DNA from: CAYTSA01 sp964440345
GTDB taxonomy: Bacteria > Desulfobacterota > Desulfovibrionia > Desulfovibrionales > Desulfovibrionaceae
Length of the DNA stretch: 50,635 bases
Direction: 5' to 3'
NCBI GenBank assembly: GCA_964440345.1
Contig: CAYTSA010000017.1
Coordinates: 1-50,635 of the forward strand
A program made the translations under genes and the position numbers. The notes under the pieces are model-generated. The model had not been told where the DNA came from. It did no database searches and saw only the letters and a list, made by a program, of their open reading frames with translations. This document shows positions 24,801 to 32,382 of this stretch, piece after piece. The stretch's first letter is position 1; each line of letters begins with the position of its first letter.

Positions 24801-26842
24801 AACTGGGCGACGCCCAGGCTGTGGGCGAAATTATTGATGACGACCAGGCGTTGCCGGCTATCTCCATAGCCGACGCTCAGGCTGTCGAGGCCGACGGGAC
24901 CATGACCTTCATCGTTTCCCTGGATGCACCGACGGAATCGCCGGTTTCTGTGGACTGGACCACTGCAGATTTGTCTGCGGCCGCGGGAGCAGACTATGAA
25001 TCCGCTTCTGGGACGCTCACCTTCGAGCCCGGCCAGACAGAGGCGTTTATCACGGTCACGCTGCTGGACGATTTTGAGATCGAAGGCGACCACAGCTTTG
25101 AAATTGTATTAACCAATCCCGTCAACGGGACCTTAGCTGACACCATGGCCATCGGAACCATTATTGACGACGACGATATTCCCGTTGCTTCGGTGAGCGG
25201 CGGCGAAGCCCTGGAGTCCGAGGGGTCTGTCGCGTTCTCCATATTTCTGGACAGGCCAACCAGCCAAGAAGTCGTGATTACCTGGCGCATAGACGACGGC
25301 TCCGCCGTAGCCGGGGAAGACTTCGTAAGCACGACAGGCACAGCCATATTCCAGCCCGGAACAACAGAGCTTTTTACTTCAGTGCAGCTGCTCGACGACG
25401 CTGAGGTGGAAGGAACAGAGACCTTCAGCGTTGTCCTGGAGACAGCGGAGGGCGCCACCCTTGGCGAAAGCGTAGCCACGCTTACCATTCTGGACGACGA
25501 TACGACCCAGCCTACGGAAGGCGACGACATCTTGTATGGTACAAGTGAAGCGGACTTTATTGACGGTCTGGGCGGCAACGACGAAATCTTCGGCCTGGAA
25601 GGAGCAGACACGCTGCTGGGATCGGGCGGCAACGATTTTATCTACGGCGACGCAGGAAATGATTCTCTTCTGGGCGGGTTGGGCGACGACGTGATCCATG
25701 ACGACGCCGGCGACGACATGGTGCTTGGGGGCGAAGGCGAGGACACGTTTTCCCCGGGAGCCGGCAACGACACTATAGACGGGGCAGGGTTCGGTACGAC
25801 AGAAGACGGCATGAACAAGCTAAACTACGCTGCCTACGGTACAGCCGGCTCGCTCGGCATGGTCCTTGTTTTGGCGGATCCGGGCTCGCCAGTGGCCTAC
25901 GGCTCTGCAGACGGCTCCGCCCTTGGCCTGGGGCAGGACCTGATAGCAAACATTGCGGACGTGGTTGGCTCCATGGGCGACGACTCCATAACCGGAGACA
26001 GCCAGTTCAATTCGTTCTACGGCGATGAGGGCGATGACTGGATAAACGGTCTGGACGGCGAGGACCTGCTGGCCGGCGACGGCGGCAACGACACCCTGCT
26101 TGGGGGCAACCAAAACGACGCGCTTTTCGGCTACGACGGCGACGACTACATTGGCGGTGAAGCCGACAATGACTTTCTCTTCGGCGAAAATGGCAAGGAC
26201 CAGCTCTTCGGCGGCGACGGGACAGACTATTTGTTAGGGGGATTTGGCGACGACACATTGCAAGGCGACGCCGGCAACGACTCCCTTTTTGGCGGCACAG
26301 GCTCAGGCGTTGCAAATGACGGCAACGACTACCTCTACGGTGGCGACGGCATGGACTTTTTATACGGCGAAACCGGAAACGATGCGCTTTCTGGCGGACT
26401 GGACAATGACCTGCTGTCTGGCGAAGCAGGGAATGATTCTCTGTTTGGCGAAGGGGGCGCCGACTCCCTGCTTGGGGGAACTGGCGCCGACTACCTTGTT
26501 GGCGGCGACGGCGCAGACGTCTTTATCTACACGAATACAGGCCAAGGAACAGACATCATTGCTGACTTCGGCTCAGGGGACTACTTCGACATGCAAGCCG
26601 CCAACTTTGGCTTTACCGTTGGCGCGACGCTGGGAGCAACCAACTTCTACACCTGGGACGACTACAACAACGCCACAAGCACAGACCCGTGTTTTGTCTA
26701 CTATGACGACGGCGAGACCCAGGAGCTAAAATACGACCCTGACGGACCTGGCGGCCCGGCAGACTACGAGATTCTTGCTGAGTTCGAGAATGGGGCGGAA
26801 ATCACCGCTTCAGACATACACCTGGATATTACGACTATATAG
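21899..26842 (+). CDS. Giant FecR / cadherin-like / Calx-beta / RTX adhesin
   Basis: Probable cell-surface or secreted adhesin of 1647 residues. A FecR-like domain (about 30-180, VYEGDVLVTADGQAEVEFRD to RGTTLGANYD) opens it without a signal peptide. A Glu/Gly/Gln-rich linker follows (about 195-240). Four cadherin/VCBS-type beta modules (about 290-655) repeat SDPDGD and TYTPN-like motifs. About five Calx-beta modules (about 660-1200) carry STxDGSAxAGxDY and LLDDAxxE. RTX nonapeptides GGxGxDxL then run from about 1205 to 1535. The C-terminal DVFIYTNTGQGTDIIADFGS region is typical of type I secretion substrates. No secretion genes are in the window. GAGGGGGA lies 3-10 bases before the ATG. Two Calx-beta modules are identical at DNA level. 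Biofilm or attachment is the likely role; calcium binding should fold the C-terminal part outside the cell. Confidence 0.92.
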   Translation: MAEPIGYITETIGSVFAESDGQIRELAAGSPVYEGDVLVTADGQAEVEFRDDSQLSIGENTRMGLDEYVYQEDNSASNMFFSLVQGVFRAITGKIADNNPDGVNMETPLALIGIRGTTLGANYDPDSESGSVYSEEVEPGRSIIVTDSFGRVVVINFSGGAVDLQMGLPMSDVRFATPDELSSLRSLAPFTDAGGDQGRSASGADQEGGEQGDGQQGDEEPAATEEPADGDEIQSDMVVVDMQGEMTAEMESLFKPGQLQVALAVDDITELFPQLAPRVQQTEPENENHTPVANKETVVTEEDQTISGKVSASDPDGDQLSFALLQGPQNGSASMDSDGTYIYTPDTEFSGEDTFTYVVTDSQGGKGTGSVTVTVAATNDPPVAENMQVTTAYEESAAGAIAASDPDGDALVFSLDSAPGNGQVVVAPNGEFTYQPNAGYSGTDSFTVLVTDSEGAETAATVTVTVQEPLNQPPDAQNATVSIDSGENLLGQLVATDPDGDALTFALNAGPAHGSVFINPDGSFSYTPNAGYSGSDTFSYTVDDGKGGTDTATVTISVVDVNEPPVGQNMSFSVDEGGSLSGVLAASDPDGDALTFSLFSGPQNGNVTVNANGTFSYTPAADFVGVDSFVYLVNDGNGGTDTATVQISVAGELNEPAISINNATAEEAGGAMVFTLALTHQWDQTVTVNWSTADGTAVAGEDYIAASGTVSFSPGQTIATITVDIIDDALFEGAETLLVKLNNPQNGSLENTEGVGTILANDEPLPSVSIADAQAFESDGAMFFTVTLSQAADSEVTVLWSTQDGSALAGQDYEASSGQLVFAPGQTVATISVNLLDDAVLEESESFTVKLSAPSGAELGDAQAVGEIIDDDQALPAISIADAQAVEADGTMTFIVTLSQAADSEVTVLWSTQDGSALAGQDYEASSGQLVFAPGQTVATISVNLLDDAVLEESESFTVKLSAPSGAELGDAQAVGEIIDDDQALPAISIADAQAVEADGTMTFIVSLDAPTESPVSVDWTTADLSAAAGADYESASGTLTFEPGQTEAFITVTLLDDFEIEGDHSFEIVLTNPVNGTLADTMAIGTIIDDDDIPVASVSGGEALESEGSVAFSIFLDRPTSQEVVITWRIDDGSAVAGEDFVSTTGTAIFQPGTTELFTSVQLLDDAEVEGTETFSVVLETAEGATLGESVATLTILDDDTTQPTEGDDILYGTSEADFIDGLGGNDEIFGLEGADTLLGSGGNDFIYGDAGNDSLLGGLGDDVIHDDAGDDMVLGGEGEDTFSPGAGNDTIDGAGFGTTEDGMNKLNYAAYGTAGSLGMVLVLADPGSPVAYGSADGSALGLGQDLIANIADVVGSMGDDSITGDSQFNSFYGDEGDDWINGLDGEDLLAGDGGNDTLLGGNQNDALFGYDGDDYIGGEADNDFLFGENGKDQLFGGDGTDYLLGGFGDDTLQGDAGNDSLFGGTGSGVANDGNDYLYGGDGMDFLYGETGNDALSGGLDNDLLSGEAGNDSLFGEGGADSLLGGTGADYLVGGDGADVFIYTNTGQGTDIIADFGSGDYFDMQAANFGFTVGATLGATNFYTWDDYNNATSTDPCFVYYDDGETQELKYDPDGPGGPADYEILAEFENGAEITASDIHLDITTI
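24253..24915 (+). repeat. Perfect 330-bp tandem duplication of a Calx-beta module
   Basis: Positions 24253-24585 and 24583-24915 appear identical with an offset of 330 bases (110 codons), that is, one Calx-beta module. Flanking modules have clearly diverged, so this copy is recent or kept uniform by recombination. It allows easy loss or gain of one module without a frameshift. Confidence 0.9.
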
Positions 26843-26865
26843 GAATCTTCCCTGTCTCTATGCCA

Positions 26866-26916
26866 GAAAAAACGGCCCTGCAGCCCGGACCATTAGTATG
26901 TCCAGCCGCAGGGCCG
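26866..26916 (-). terminator. Terminator of the signalling operon (minus strand)
   Basis: CGGCCCTGC (26873-26881) and GCAGGGCCG (26908-26916) form a 9-base stem. On the minus strand it is followed by TTTTTTCT, so it ends the operon whose last gene stops at 26941. It lies 30 bases beyond the adhesin stop codon. Confidence 0.75.
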
Positions 26917-26940
26917 AGCACGTTTCATGGGAGCACTTGG

Positions 26941-27483
26941 CTATAGTGCATATATAGCTGTCTGCAACATCTCTTGCCAGTTAAACTGTTCAGTCAGAGA
27001 GATCGCTTCATCCAAGGAAAGGTTTGTATAGCTCACGCTCAGCGCGGCGCCGCCGTTTCCGCCGCGAAAGGCGGCCAGGTTTACCACAACGTTGCCGGAG
27101 TTGGTTTTTTTGTTGTGGTTGGCTGTCACAAGAAAGCCGTTTGTAGATGTGGTCAACACGACAACTTCCGGGGTTTCAAACCGTCCTTCTTCAGAAAAGG
27201 TTTGAGGCGCGGGCTCCAGGCCGACGCCTTCGCCGCTGATGGCGACGTTAACCTCCAAGGTGGCGCTGTCTTTGACGTATTTTCTGGTGGCGCTGATCAT
27301 GGTCATACCCGAAGTGGTCATGTCCATGCCTTGGATGCTTTCTCCTTGCCATCCCTCCAGGTCCACCAGCAAGGGTGAAAAAGCTTCGTAGCGTTGCGAA
27401 GACGCGGCAAGGGCAATGGAGGCGCAGCACAAGCTCAGCAGAATGGCCTTCCATATACATGTGTGTTTATATAGACGCAGCAT
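26941..27483 (-). CDS. Secreted protein of unknown function
   Basis: Hypothetical protein of 180 residues. A signal peptide (about 1-27, AILLSLCCASIALAAS) is followed by a beta-rich region with no recognised motif, including GMDMTTSGMTMISATRKYVK and TSTNGFLVTANHNKKTNSGN. Some cysteines lie near the cleavage site, but no clear lipobox. It begins 9 bases after the HDOD gene stop and is the last gene of the signalling operon, followed by a strong terminator. An envelope partner of the upstream signalling proteins is possible; nothing more can be said. Confidence 0.7.
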   Translation of the reverse strand: MLRLYKHTCIWKAILLSLCCASIALAASSQRYEAFSPLLVDLEGWQGESIQGMDMTTSGMTMISATRKYVKDSATLEVNVAISGEGVGLEPAPQTFSEEGRFETPEVVVLTTSTNGFLVTANHNKKTNSGNVVVNLAAFRGGNGGAALSVSYTNLSLDEAISLTEQFNWQEMLQTAIYAL

Positions 27484-27492
27484 GTCAGCTCC

Positions 27493-28344
27493 TCAGTTTG
27501 TAACGCCAAGAATGTCTGATAGTTCAGAAACCTGGTCCAAAACCGCCGCCATGGACGCCTCCATGACAGCTGTGGTCAATTGCAGCCGCTCGACTACTTT
27601 TTGCGAGGGTTGATAGAGTAAGCCATCCAAGCCGAGACCCAATCCGCTCATTTTAGCGAGGATGTCTCCAGCATGAACCAGGTCCAGGGCTGTATCCTTC
27701 TGTGGACAGAGGTCGGGCTCCAGTTTGTAGCGGACCACCTGGACAATGGCGGAGGGAAGCTCCCACTCTTGCAGTAATGCAGCGCCCACTTCGCAATGGT
27801 CTGTGCCGAGAACTCTGCGTTCAGCTTCTTCAAAGGGAATGTTATCCTGTTGCGCCATTTCAAGGATGGGGCCGGCGTCCACTTCAAGAAACTCGCTGAG
27901 GATGGTTTTGCCAATGTTGCTGAGCAAACCGCTGGCAAACGTGTGCTCAGGGGGGCGCATTTGCAAGCTGGAGGCGATCTGTTCAGACGATGCGGCCACG
28001 GCAATGGAGTTGAGGAGTAATTGTCCTTTGGGCAGATCATACCCGGCAGCGGGTTTTTTCACTTGCGGGGCCACGCCCAGGGAGATGACCATCTGGCACA
28101 CTTTGGCTGCGCCCAGCCGCACGACAGCTTCGCGTACTGTTGTTATTTCTTTTGTTCCACGAAAGAGGCTTGAATTGGCCAGGCGGAGCAAATTGGCGGT
28201 AATGCCTGGGTCTACGGAAATGATGTCAGCCAGTTGCCCCAAGTCAGCGTCGGGGTCGTTGAGCATGGAAACAGCCTGCTGCACGGCGGCTGGCATGCGC
28301 GGGACCTCTGGAATTTTGGCAAAGATATCCTCGCGCCTGCTCAT
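27493..28344 (-). CDS. HDOD-domain signalling protein
   Basis: The 283-residue protein is a single HDOD domain (about 10-215: PRMPAAVQQAVSMLNDPDAD, LGQLADIISVDPGITANLLR, LANSSLFRGTKEITTVREAV). HDOD is a degenerate HD hydrolase fold lacking full metal-binding residues, used as a protein-interaction or output module in signalling and motility control. A further helical region of about 65 residues closes it. The start overlaps the cheD stop (ATGA), so its role is probably tied to chemotaxis or cell-behaviour control. Confidence 0.88.
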   Translation of the reverse strand: MSRREDIFAKIPEVPRMPAAVQQAVSMLNDPDADLGQLADIISVDPGITANLLRLANSSLFRGTKEITTVREAVVRLGAAKVCQMVISLGVAPQVKKPAAGYDLPKGQLLLNSIAVAASSEQIASSLQMRPPEHTFASGLLSNIGKTILSEFLEVDAGPILEMAQQDNIPFEEAERRVLGTDHCEVGAALLQEWELPSAIVQVVRYKLEPDLCPQKDTALDLVHAGDILAKMSGLGLGLDGLLYQPSQKVVERLQLTTAVMEASMAAVLDQVSELSDILGVTN

Positions 28345-28820
28345 ATTTCCTTTACCTTGCCAAACGTTTTGATTTCCACTTTGCAGGCGTCCATGCGCAG
28401 ATACATGGTCCGCGGCACATTGCCGCCGGTGTCTACTCCTGCCAGTGTGAGGTTGTTTTTGGCTAGCAGGCTCTTGAGCGCAGCCAGATTCCGGGCGCCA
28501 GTGTCAAACAGGTTGTTCACCTGCATCATGTGCGCTCCGCCGGCGGCTTTTATCACCAGTCTGTCCCGGGATGCTCCCTGCTTGACGAGGGTGCGCAGCA
28601 TGTCTGTAACGCCAGTGTTGACGAACATATGCGGGTTGTCCTTGGCTTTGGCGGGAGCAGCTTTAGAAATGGGCAGCAGGCAATGGATGAGACCGCCGAG
28701 CTTCAACTGCGGGTCATACGCGGCTACGCCTATGCAGGAGCCCAGCGAATAAGTGACAAGAACGTCATCGCCTTTTTTGGCGAGCTTCATGTCAGATATA
28801 TTCACTACCAGCTGGCTCAT
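28341..28820 (-). CDS. cheD: Chemoreceptor glutamine deamidase CheD
   Basis: CheD deamidates specific glutamines in chemoreceptors and can bind CheC. The 159-residue protein has the catalytic triad Thr23, Cys29 and His46 in LVTYSLGSCIGV and GGLIHCLLP, as in characterised CheD, and the VKAAGGAHMM-like central segment (VIKAAGGAHMMQVNNLFDTG). The start overlaps the cheV stop and its stop overlaps the HDOD start. No cheA, cheR or cheB is in the window, so this is a satellite chemotaxis unit. Confidence 0.92.
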   Translation of the reverse strand: MSQLVVNISDMKLAKKGDDVLVTYSLGSCIGVAAYDPQLKLGGLIHCLLPISKAAPAKAKDNPHMFVNTGVTDMLRTLVKQGASRDRLVIKAAGGAHMMQVNNLFDTGARNLAALKSLLAKNNLTLAGVDTGGNVPRTMYLRMDACKVEIKTFGKVKEI

Positions 28821-29830
28821 GCGCTGGCCTCAGCAGCAGCAAGCTCCTCAGCCGCCCGTTGCGCCTGGACGCTGATGGCCTGATCATCCTGGACTTCTAT
28901 GCCCAGCAGCCGGGCGGCGATGAACGGCAGCTTGCCCAAGTCCGGCTTGGAGACTTGCTCCGTCGCGCCCACAGAGTCGCCCTTATGTTTCAGTTCCTTG
29001 GTGATCAGCGATGAATAGAGGACCACCGGCAAATCCTTGAGCCCCAGTTCATCGCGTATGGCTTTTGTGAACGAAAAGCCGTCCATTTGGGGCATTTCAA
29101 TGTCTGAAAGCACGATGTCCACATAGGTTGACAGGGATTTGCCGGTTTCTTTGGCCTTCGCAACTTTGGCCTTAAGGGCTTCCAGCGCCTCTTTTCCATT
29201 TTGCGCTATGGTCAGGGAGTATCCTGCAGACTCCATTGTTTCAGCAACAAGCTTGCGGATAATGGCTGAGTCGTCGGCTATAAGCACATTGCGGCCTTGG
29301 CCAATATTGCCGACGTTGGCGGCTGTCCCCTGGGTGTCCGGGTCCAGGTCCGCCAGAATGCGCTCCAGGTCTATGAGCTGGATAAACCGGTTTTCCCGGG
29401 AAACCATGCCCACTATGCAGCTCTGGTCCATTTTGGACATGTACCCGCTGGGCGATTCGACGTCGCCCCAGCCCACGCGGTGGATATCTGTTACTCCGGA
29501 GACGAGAAACCCGGCCACAGTCTGGCTGAATTCCGTCACAATGACGATCTGGTGTTCTATGTTGGCTTCTTCCATTTCCAGCCACACGCCCAGATCAATG
29601 ACGGGCAACACGTAGCCCCGCAAGGGAATGGCGCCCATGAAGCTTGGATGCGGCGGCGCTTCTGGTTTCTTCAGGTCTGGTTTTTCAATGACTTGCATTA
29701 CCTTGGCCACGTTGACGCCAAAGTAGCTGCGCACAGGCTCCTCTTCTCCCTCCACCACTTCTTCAATGAAGAATTCGAGGATTTCCAGTTCGTTCGTTCC
29801 GCTTTCAAGAAGTATCTCAGCTCTGCTCAT
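28817..29830 (-). CDS. cheV: CheV coupling protein (CheW-like domain + receiver)
   Basis: CheV couples chemoreceptors to CheA and tunes adaptation through its receiver. The 337-residue protein has a CheW-like domain (about 10-165: YFGVNVAKVMQVIEKPDLKK, GAIPLRGYVLPVIDLGVWL) and a receiver (about 185-310: NVLIADDSAIIRKLVAETME, VLSDIEMPQMDGFSFTKAIR, with the phosphoacceptor Asp in SDIEMP). An Ala/Glu-rich tail follows. It starts 32 bases after the hybrid kinase and overlaps cheD, placing it in the binding-protein/kinase operon. Confidence 0.92.
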   Translation of the reverse strand: MSRAEILLESGTNELEILEFFIEEVVEGEEEPVRSYFGVNVAKVMQVIEKPDLKKPEAPPHPSFMGAIPLRGYVLPVIDLGVWLEMEEANIEHQIVIVTEFSQTVAGFLVSGVTDIHRVGWGDVESPSGYMSKMDQSCIVGMVSRENRFIQLIDLERILADLDPDTQGTAANVGNIGQGRNVLIADDSAIIRKLVAETMESAGYSLTIAQNGKEALEALKAKVAKAKETGKSLSTYVDIVLSDIEMPQMDGFSFTKAIRDELGLKDLPVVLYSSLITKELKHKGDSVGATEQVSKPDLGKLPFIAARLLGIEVQDDQAISVQAQRAAEELAAAEASA

Positions 29831-29862
29831 TTCTCGTGCCCCCTCCCTGGAATGTCGCCGAG

Positions 29863-32382
29863 TTACGCAGATACAATTATTACCACGACATTCTTGTACT
29901 TGGAGATTTGCGCCAAGTCTACACTTTCAGCCATATCCGAAGCAATGAAAACTGCGCCGGAAAACCCCTGTTTCAAGTAGTCTTTTAGTTCTTCCGGTTG
30001 GCAGAGTTTAGGAGCGCTGGCGCAAATGCGAAATAATCTGTGCTCTTTGATTATTTGCTGTCCGGAAATGACCAAACAGCACTCCACCAGATACTTGCCT
30101 GACTGAAGCAGGCCGTTGATGGTCTCCACCAAGCGTTCTTCGTCTACAGGCTTGGACAGGGTCGCGTCCCCCCCGCCATGGTCCCATTCCGTAAACGCAG
30201 ACACTACTACTACCGGAATATGGCTGGTGGTTTTGTTTTCCCGAAGCCGTGCGATGACTGAGTTGCCGTCCATGCCCGGCATCATCAGGTCCATGGTTAT
30301 GCAATCCGGCAGAGTCCGGCGAGCCAGTTCCAAAGCCATGAAACCGTCTTCTGCGGCGACAGTGCGGTAGCCCTCGTGCTGCAGCACCTGCTCCAGATAG
30401 CTGCGCACGTTGGGATCGTCGTCCACCACCATGACCAGGATTTCATCTGAACGTTTATGGGGGACGGCTGCTGGCTTGCCCTCTTTGGCAGGCGCAGGCG
30501 GCGCAACTGCAGACGCGTCGCAGGCTTTTTTCTCCATGGGCTGCAATGGTATGGTGAAAAAGAATGTGGAGCCTTCGCCTAGCTGGCTCTCCACCCATAT
30601 CTGCCCCTGGTGGTGTTCAATGATCTGCTTGCATATGGGCAGTCCCAGGCCGGTGCCTTTGGGTTTTTCCGTCATGGTGTCGCCAGCCTGGCGAAACCGT
30701 TCAAAAACTGCCTCCTGGTCTTCGGAAGCTATGCCCGCCCCGGTGTCGCTGACGCTGACAAGTATGGCGTTGTGTTGCTCCCAGGCAGAGCAGGATATGG
30801 TTCCTGCAGAAGTGAATTTCACAGCATTAGAAAACAGGTTTATCATGACTTGCATGAGTCTGTTTTTGTCGCCTGTTATGGTAGGGACGTCATTGGGGAC
30901 GTCAATAATGAGTTCCAGGCCTTTTTCATCGATCAAGCCTTCTGCGCTGGCGGCGGAATTCTTGATAATTTCGCCCATGTCCACCTGTTCATAGCGCCAT
31001 TCTGTTCTCCCGGACTCCATTTTGGAAATATCGAGGACATCGTTGATCAATTCCGTCAGCCGTTGCCCTTCATTGATGATGACGTCCATGTTGCCGTGAA
31101 TCTGCTCCACAGCCCGGACGGTTTTTTTCTGCGACATGTCCAGCTTGGGGATGATGGAAGTGTGGAATTTCTTGTCGATTATCTTGGCAAATCCCAGCAC
31201 CGAGGTGAGCGGCGTGCGCAGTTCGTGAGACACTGTGGAGATGAACTCCGTCTTCATGACGTCTATTTGCTTTTCCTTGGTCACGTCTCGAATAAGCACG
31301 ACCACGCCGAGGCAGTTGTTTTCAGCAGGGCCAGACTCGTCTAGGTCGCTGCTGCGGTGGATAGTCGTCGCCACGGCTTTGCCTATGCGGGCGCGGGACA
31401 TGGCGACTTCTGTGGAGCATACTTCATGCGGACAAGCCAAGGCTTGCCTGGTCAGGTCGTGCACGTCTGCAGAAAACAAGATACTTACGTCCTTTCCGGT
31501 AAGCCTGGCTCCCTCGAAATCAAAAAATTCAGCGAGCGTGGGATTAACCCGCGTGACCCGCCCCCTCACGTCCACCACCAGCAGTCCGTCAGCCATGTTG
31601 TCGATAATGGCGGTGGTGTAGTCCAAATGGTCGTGCAGCTCCAGGGTTGCGTTGGTTACGGCGTTTTCCAGCCCGGTGATTAACCCGCTCAGTTCCCGGG
31701 ACATGCTTTGCATGGTTTTACCCAGTAGGCCTACCTCGTCCTTGGACTCTATGTGTATGTCGGCGGAAAAATCATGGTCTGAGAGCCTGTTGGCGTACTC
31801 TGTCAGTTCAGTCAGCGGCTGGGATATTTTTTTAATGACAAGGTAGAGCAAAATGACGCTGCCCCAGAAAATGAAGAACAATAAGGCTTGCATTTGCAGC
31901 ACTGCGGAGACGATGTAGGAGTGAATAAGTTCCTGATCCATGCCGACGTGCACATAGCCCGCCACCCCGGCAAGAATGGGTTTGGCCACGTCAATCACAG
32001 CGTGTTGCCCCGGCATGATTACCTTGGTCACGAGCATGCCGTGCGGGTCGCGGGGCAGTGTCTGGGCAACGTCTGGCACAGCAGGCACAAAAGTGTGGGA
32101 GATGATGCGCCCATCGCCGTCCTGGACGAACACATACGCCACGCCATTCATCTCAAGGTATTGGTCTATCATGGACTGCACGGTGGAGGCGTCTCTGTTT
32201 AAAAGCACCTCCACGCTGGAATTGACGATGGACCTTGCAATGGCGCGGCCTTTGCTGACATATTCTTGCGTCATGTGGTCATAGAGTATCCACGCAGCCA
32301 ATATGCTTGAGGATATGGAGATGACCCCAAACAAAGCAAACATGGCGAGCAGGGTCTTCTGGAACAGCTTGGAAAGCTTCAT
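29863..32382 (-). CDS. Hybrid sensor histidine kinase (membrane sensor, HAMP, PAS, kinase, receiver)
   Basis: The 839-residue protein has a transmembrane segment at about 10-35, a periplasmic sensor of about 120 residues, a second segment at about 162-184, HAMP (about 185-240), PAS (about 255-375), a HisKA domain with phosphoacceptor His386 in STVSHELRTPLTSVLGF, and HATPase. A receiver follows (about 660-780, CITMDLMMPGMDG), then a C-terminal extension of about 80 residues with no clear domain. The ATG at 32382 overlaps the stop of the periplasmic binding protein gene (ATGA). The binding protein is therefore a good candidate ligand-presenting partner. The phosphorelay output is not visible. 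Confidence 0.92.
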   Translation of the reverse strand: MKLSKLFQKTLLAMFALFGVISISSSILAAWILYDHMTQEYVSKGRAIARSIVNSSVEVLLNRDASTVQSMIDQYLEMNGVAYVFVQDGDGRIISHTFVPAVPDVAQTLPRDPHGMLVTKVIMPGQHAVIDVAKPILAGVAGYVHVGMDQELIHSYIVSAVLQMQALLFFIFWGSVILLYLVIKKISQPLTELTEYANRLSDHDFSADIHIESKDEVGLLGKTMQSMSRELSGLITGLENAVTNATLELHDHLDYTTAIIDNMADGLLVVDVRGRVTRVNPTLAEFFDFEGARLTGKDVSILFSADVHDLTRQALACPHEVCSTEVAMSRARIGKAVATTIHRSSDLDESGPAENNCLGVVVLIRDVTKEKQIDVMKTEFISTVSHELRTPLTSVLGFAKIIDKKFHTSIIPKLDMSQKKTVRAVEQIHGNMDVIINEGQRLTELINDVLDISKMESGRTEWRYEQVDMGEIIKNSAASAEGLIDEKGLELIIDVPNDVPTITGDKNRLMQVMINLFSNAVKFTSAGTISCSAWEQHNAILVSVSDTGAGIASEDQEAVFERFRQAGDTMTEKPKGTGLGLPICKQIIEHHQGQIWVESQLGEGSTFFFTIPLQPMEKKACDASAVAPPAPAKEGKPAAVPHKRSDEILVMVVDDDPNVRSYLEQVLQHEGYRTVAAEDGFMALELARRTLPDCITMDLMMPGMDGNSVIARLRENKTTSHIPVVVVSAFTEWDHGGGDATLSKPVDEERLVETINGLLQSGKYLVECCLVISGQQIIKEHRLFRICASAPKLCQPEELKDYLKQGFSGAVFIASDMAESVDLAQISKYKNVVVIIVSA

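Noticed and set aside
25500..26560. Short repeated DNA units that could look like a CRISPR array
   Set aside because: Units are 27-base RTX nonapeptide codons, variable in sequence and continuous in one reading frame, with no spacers.
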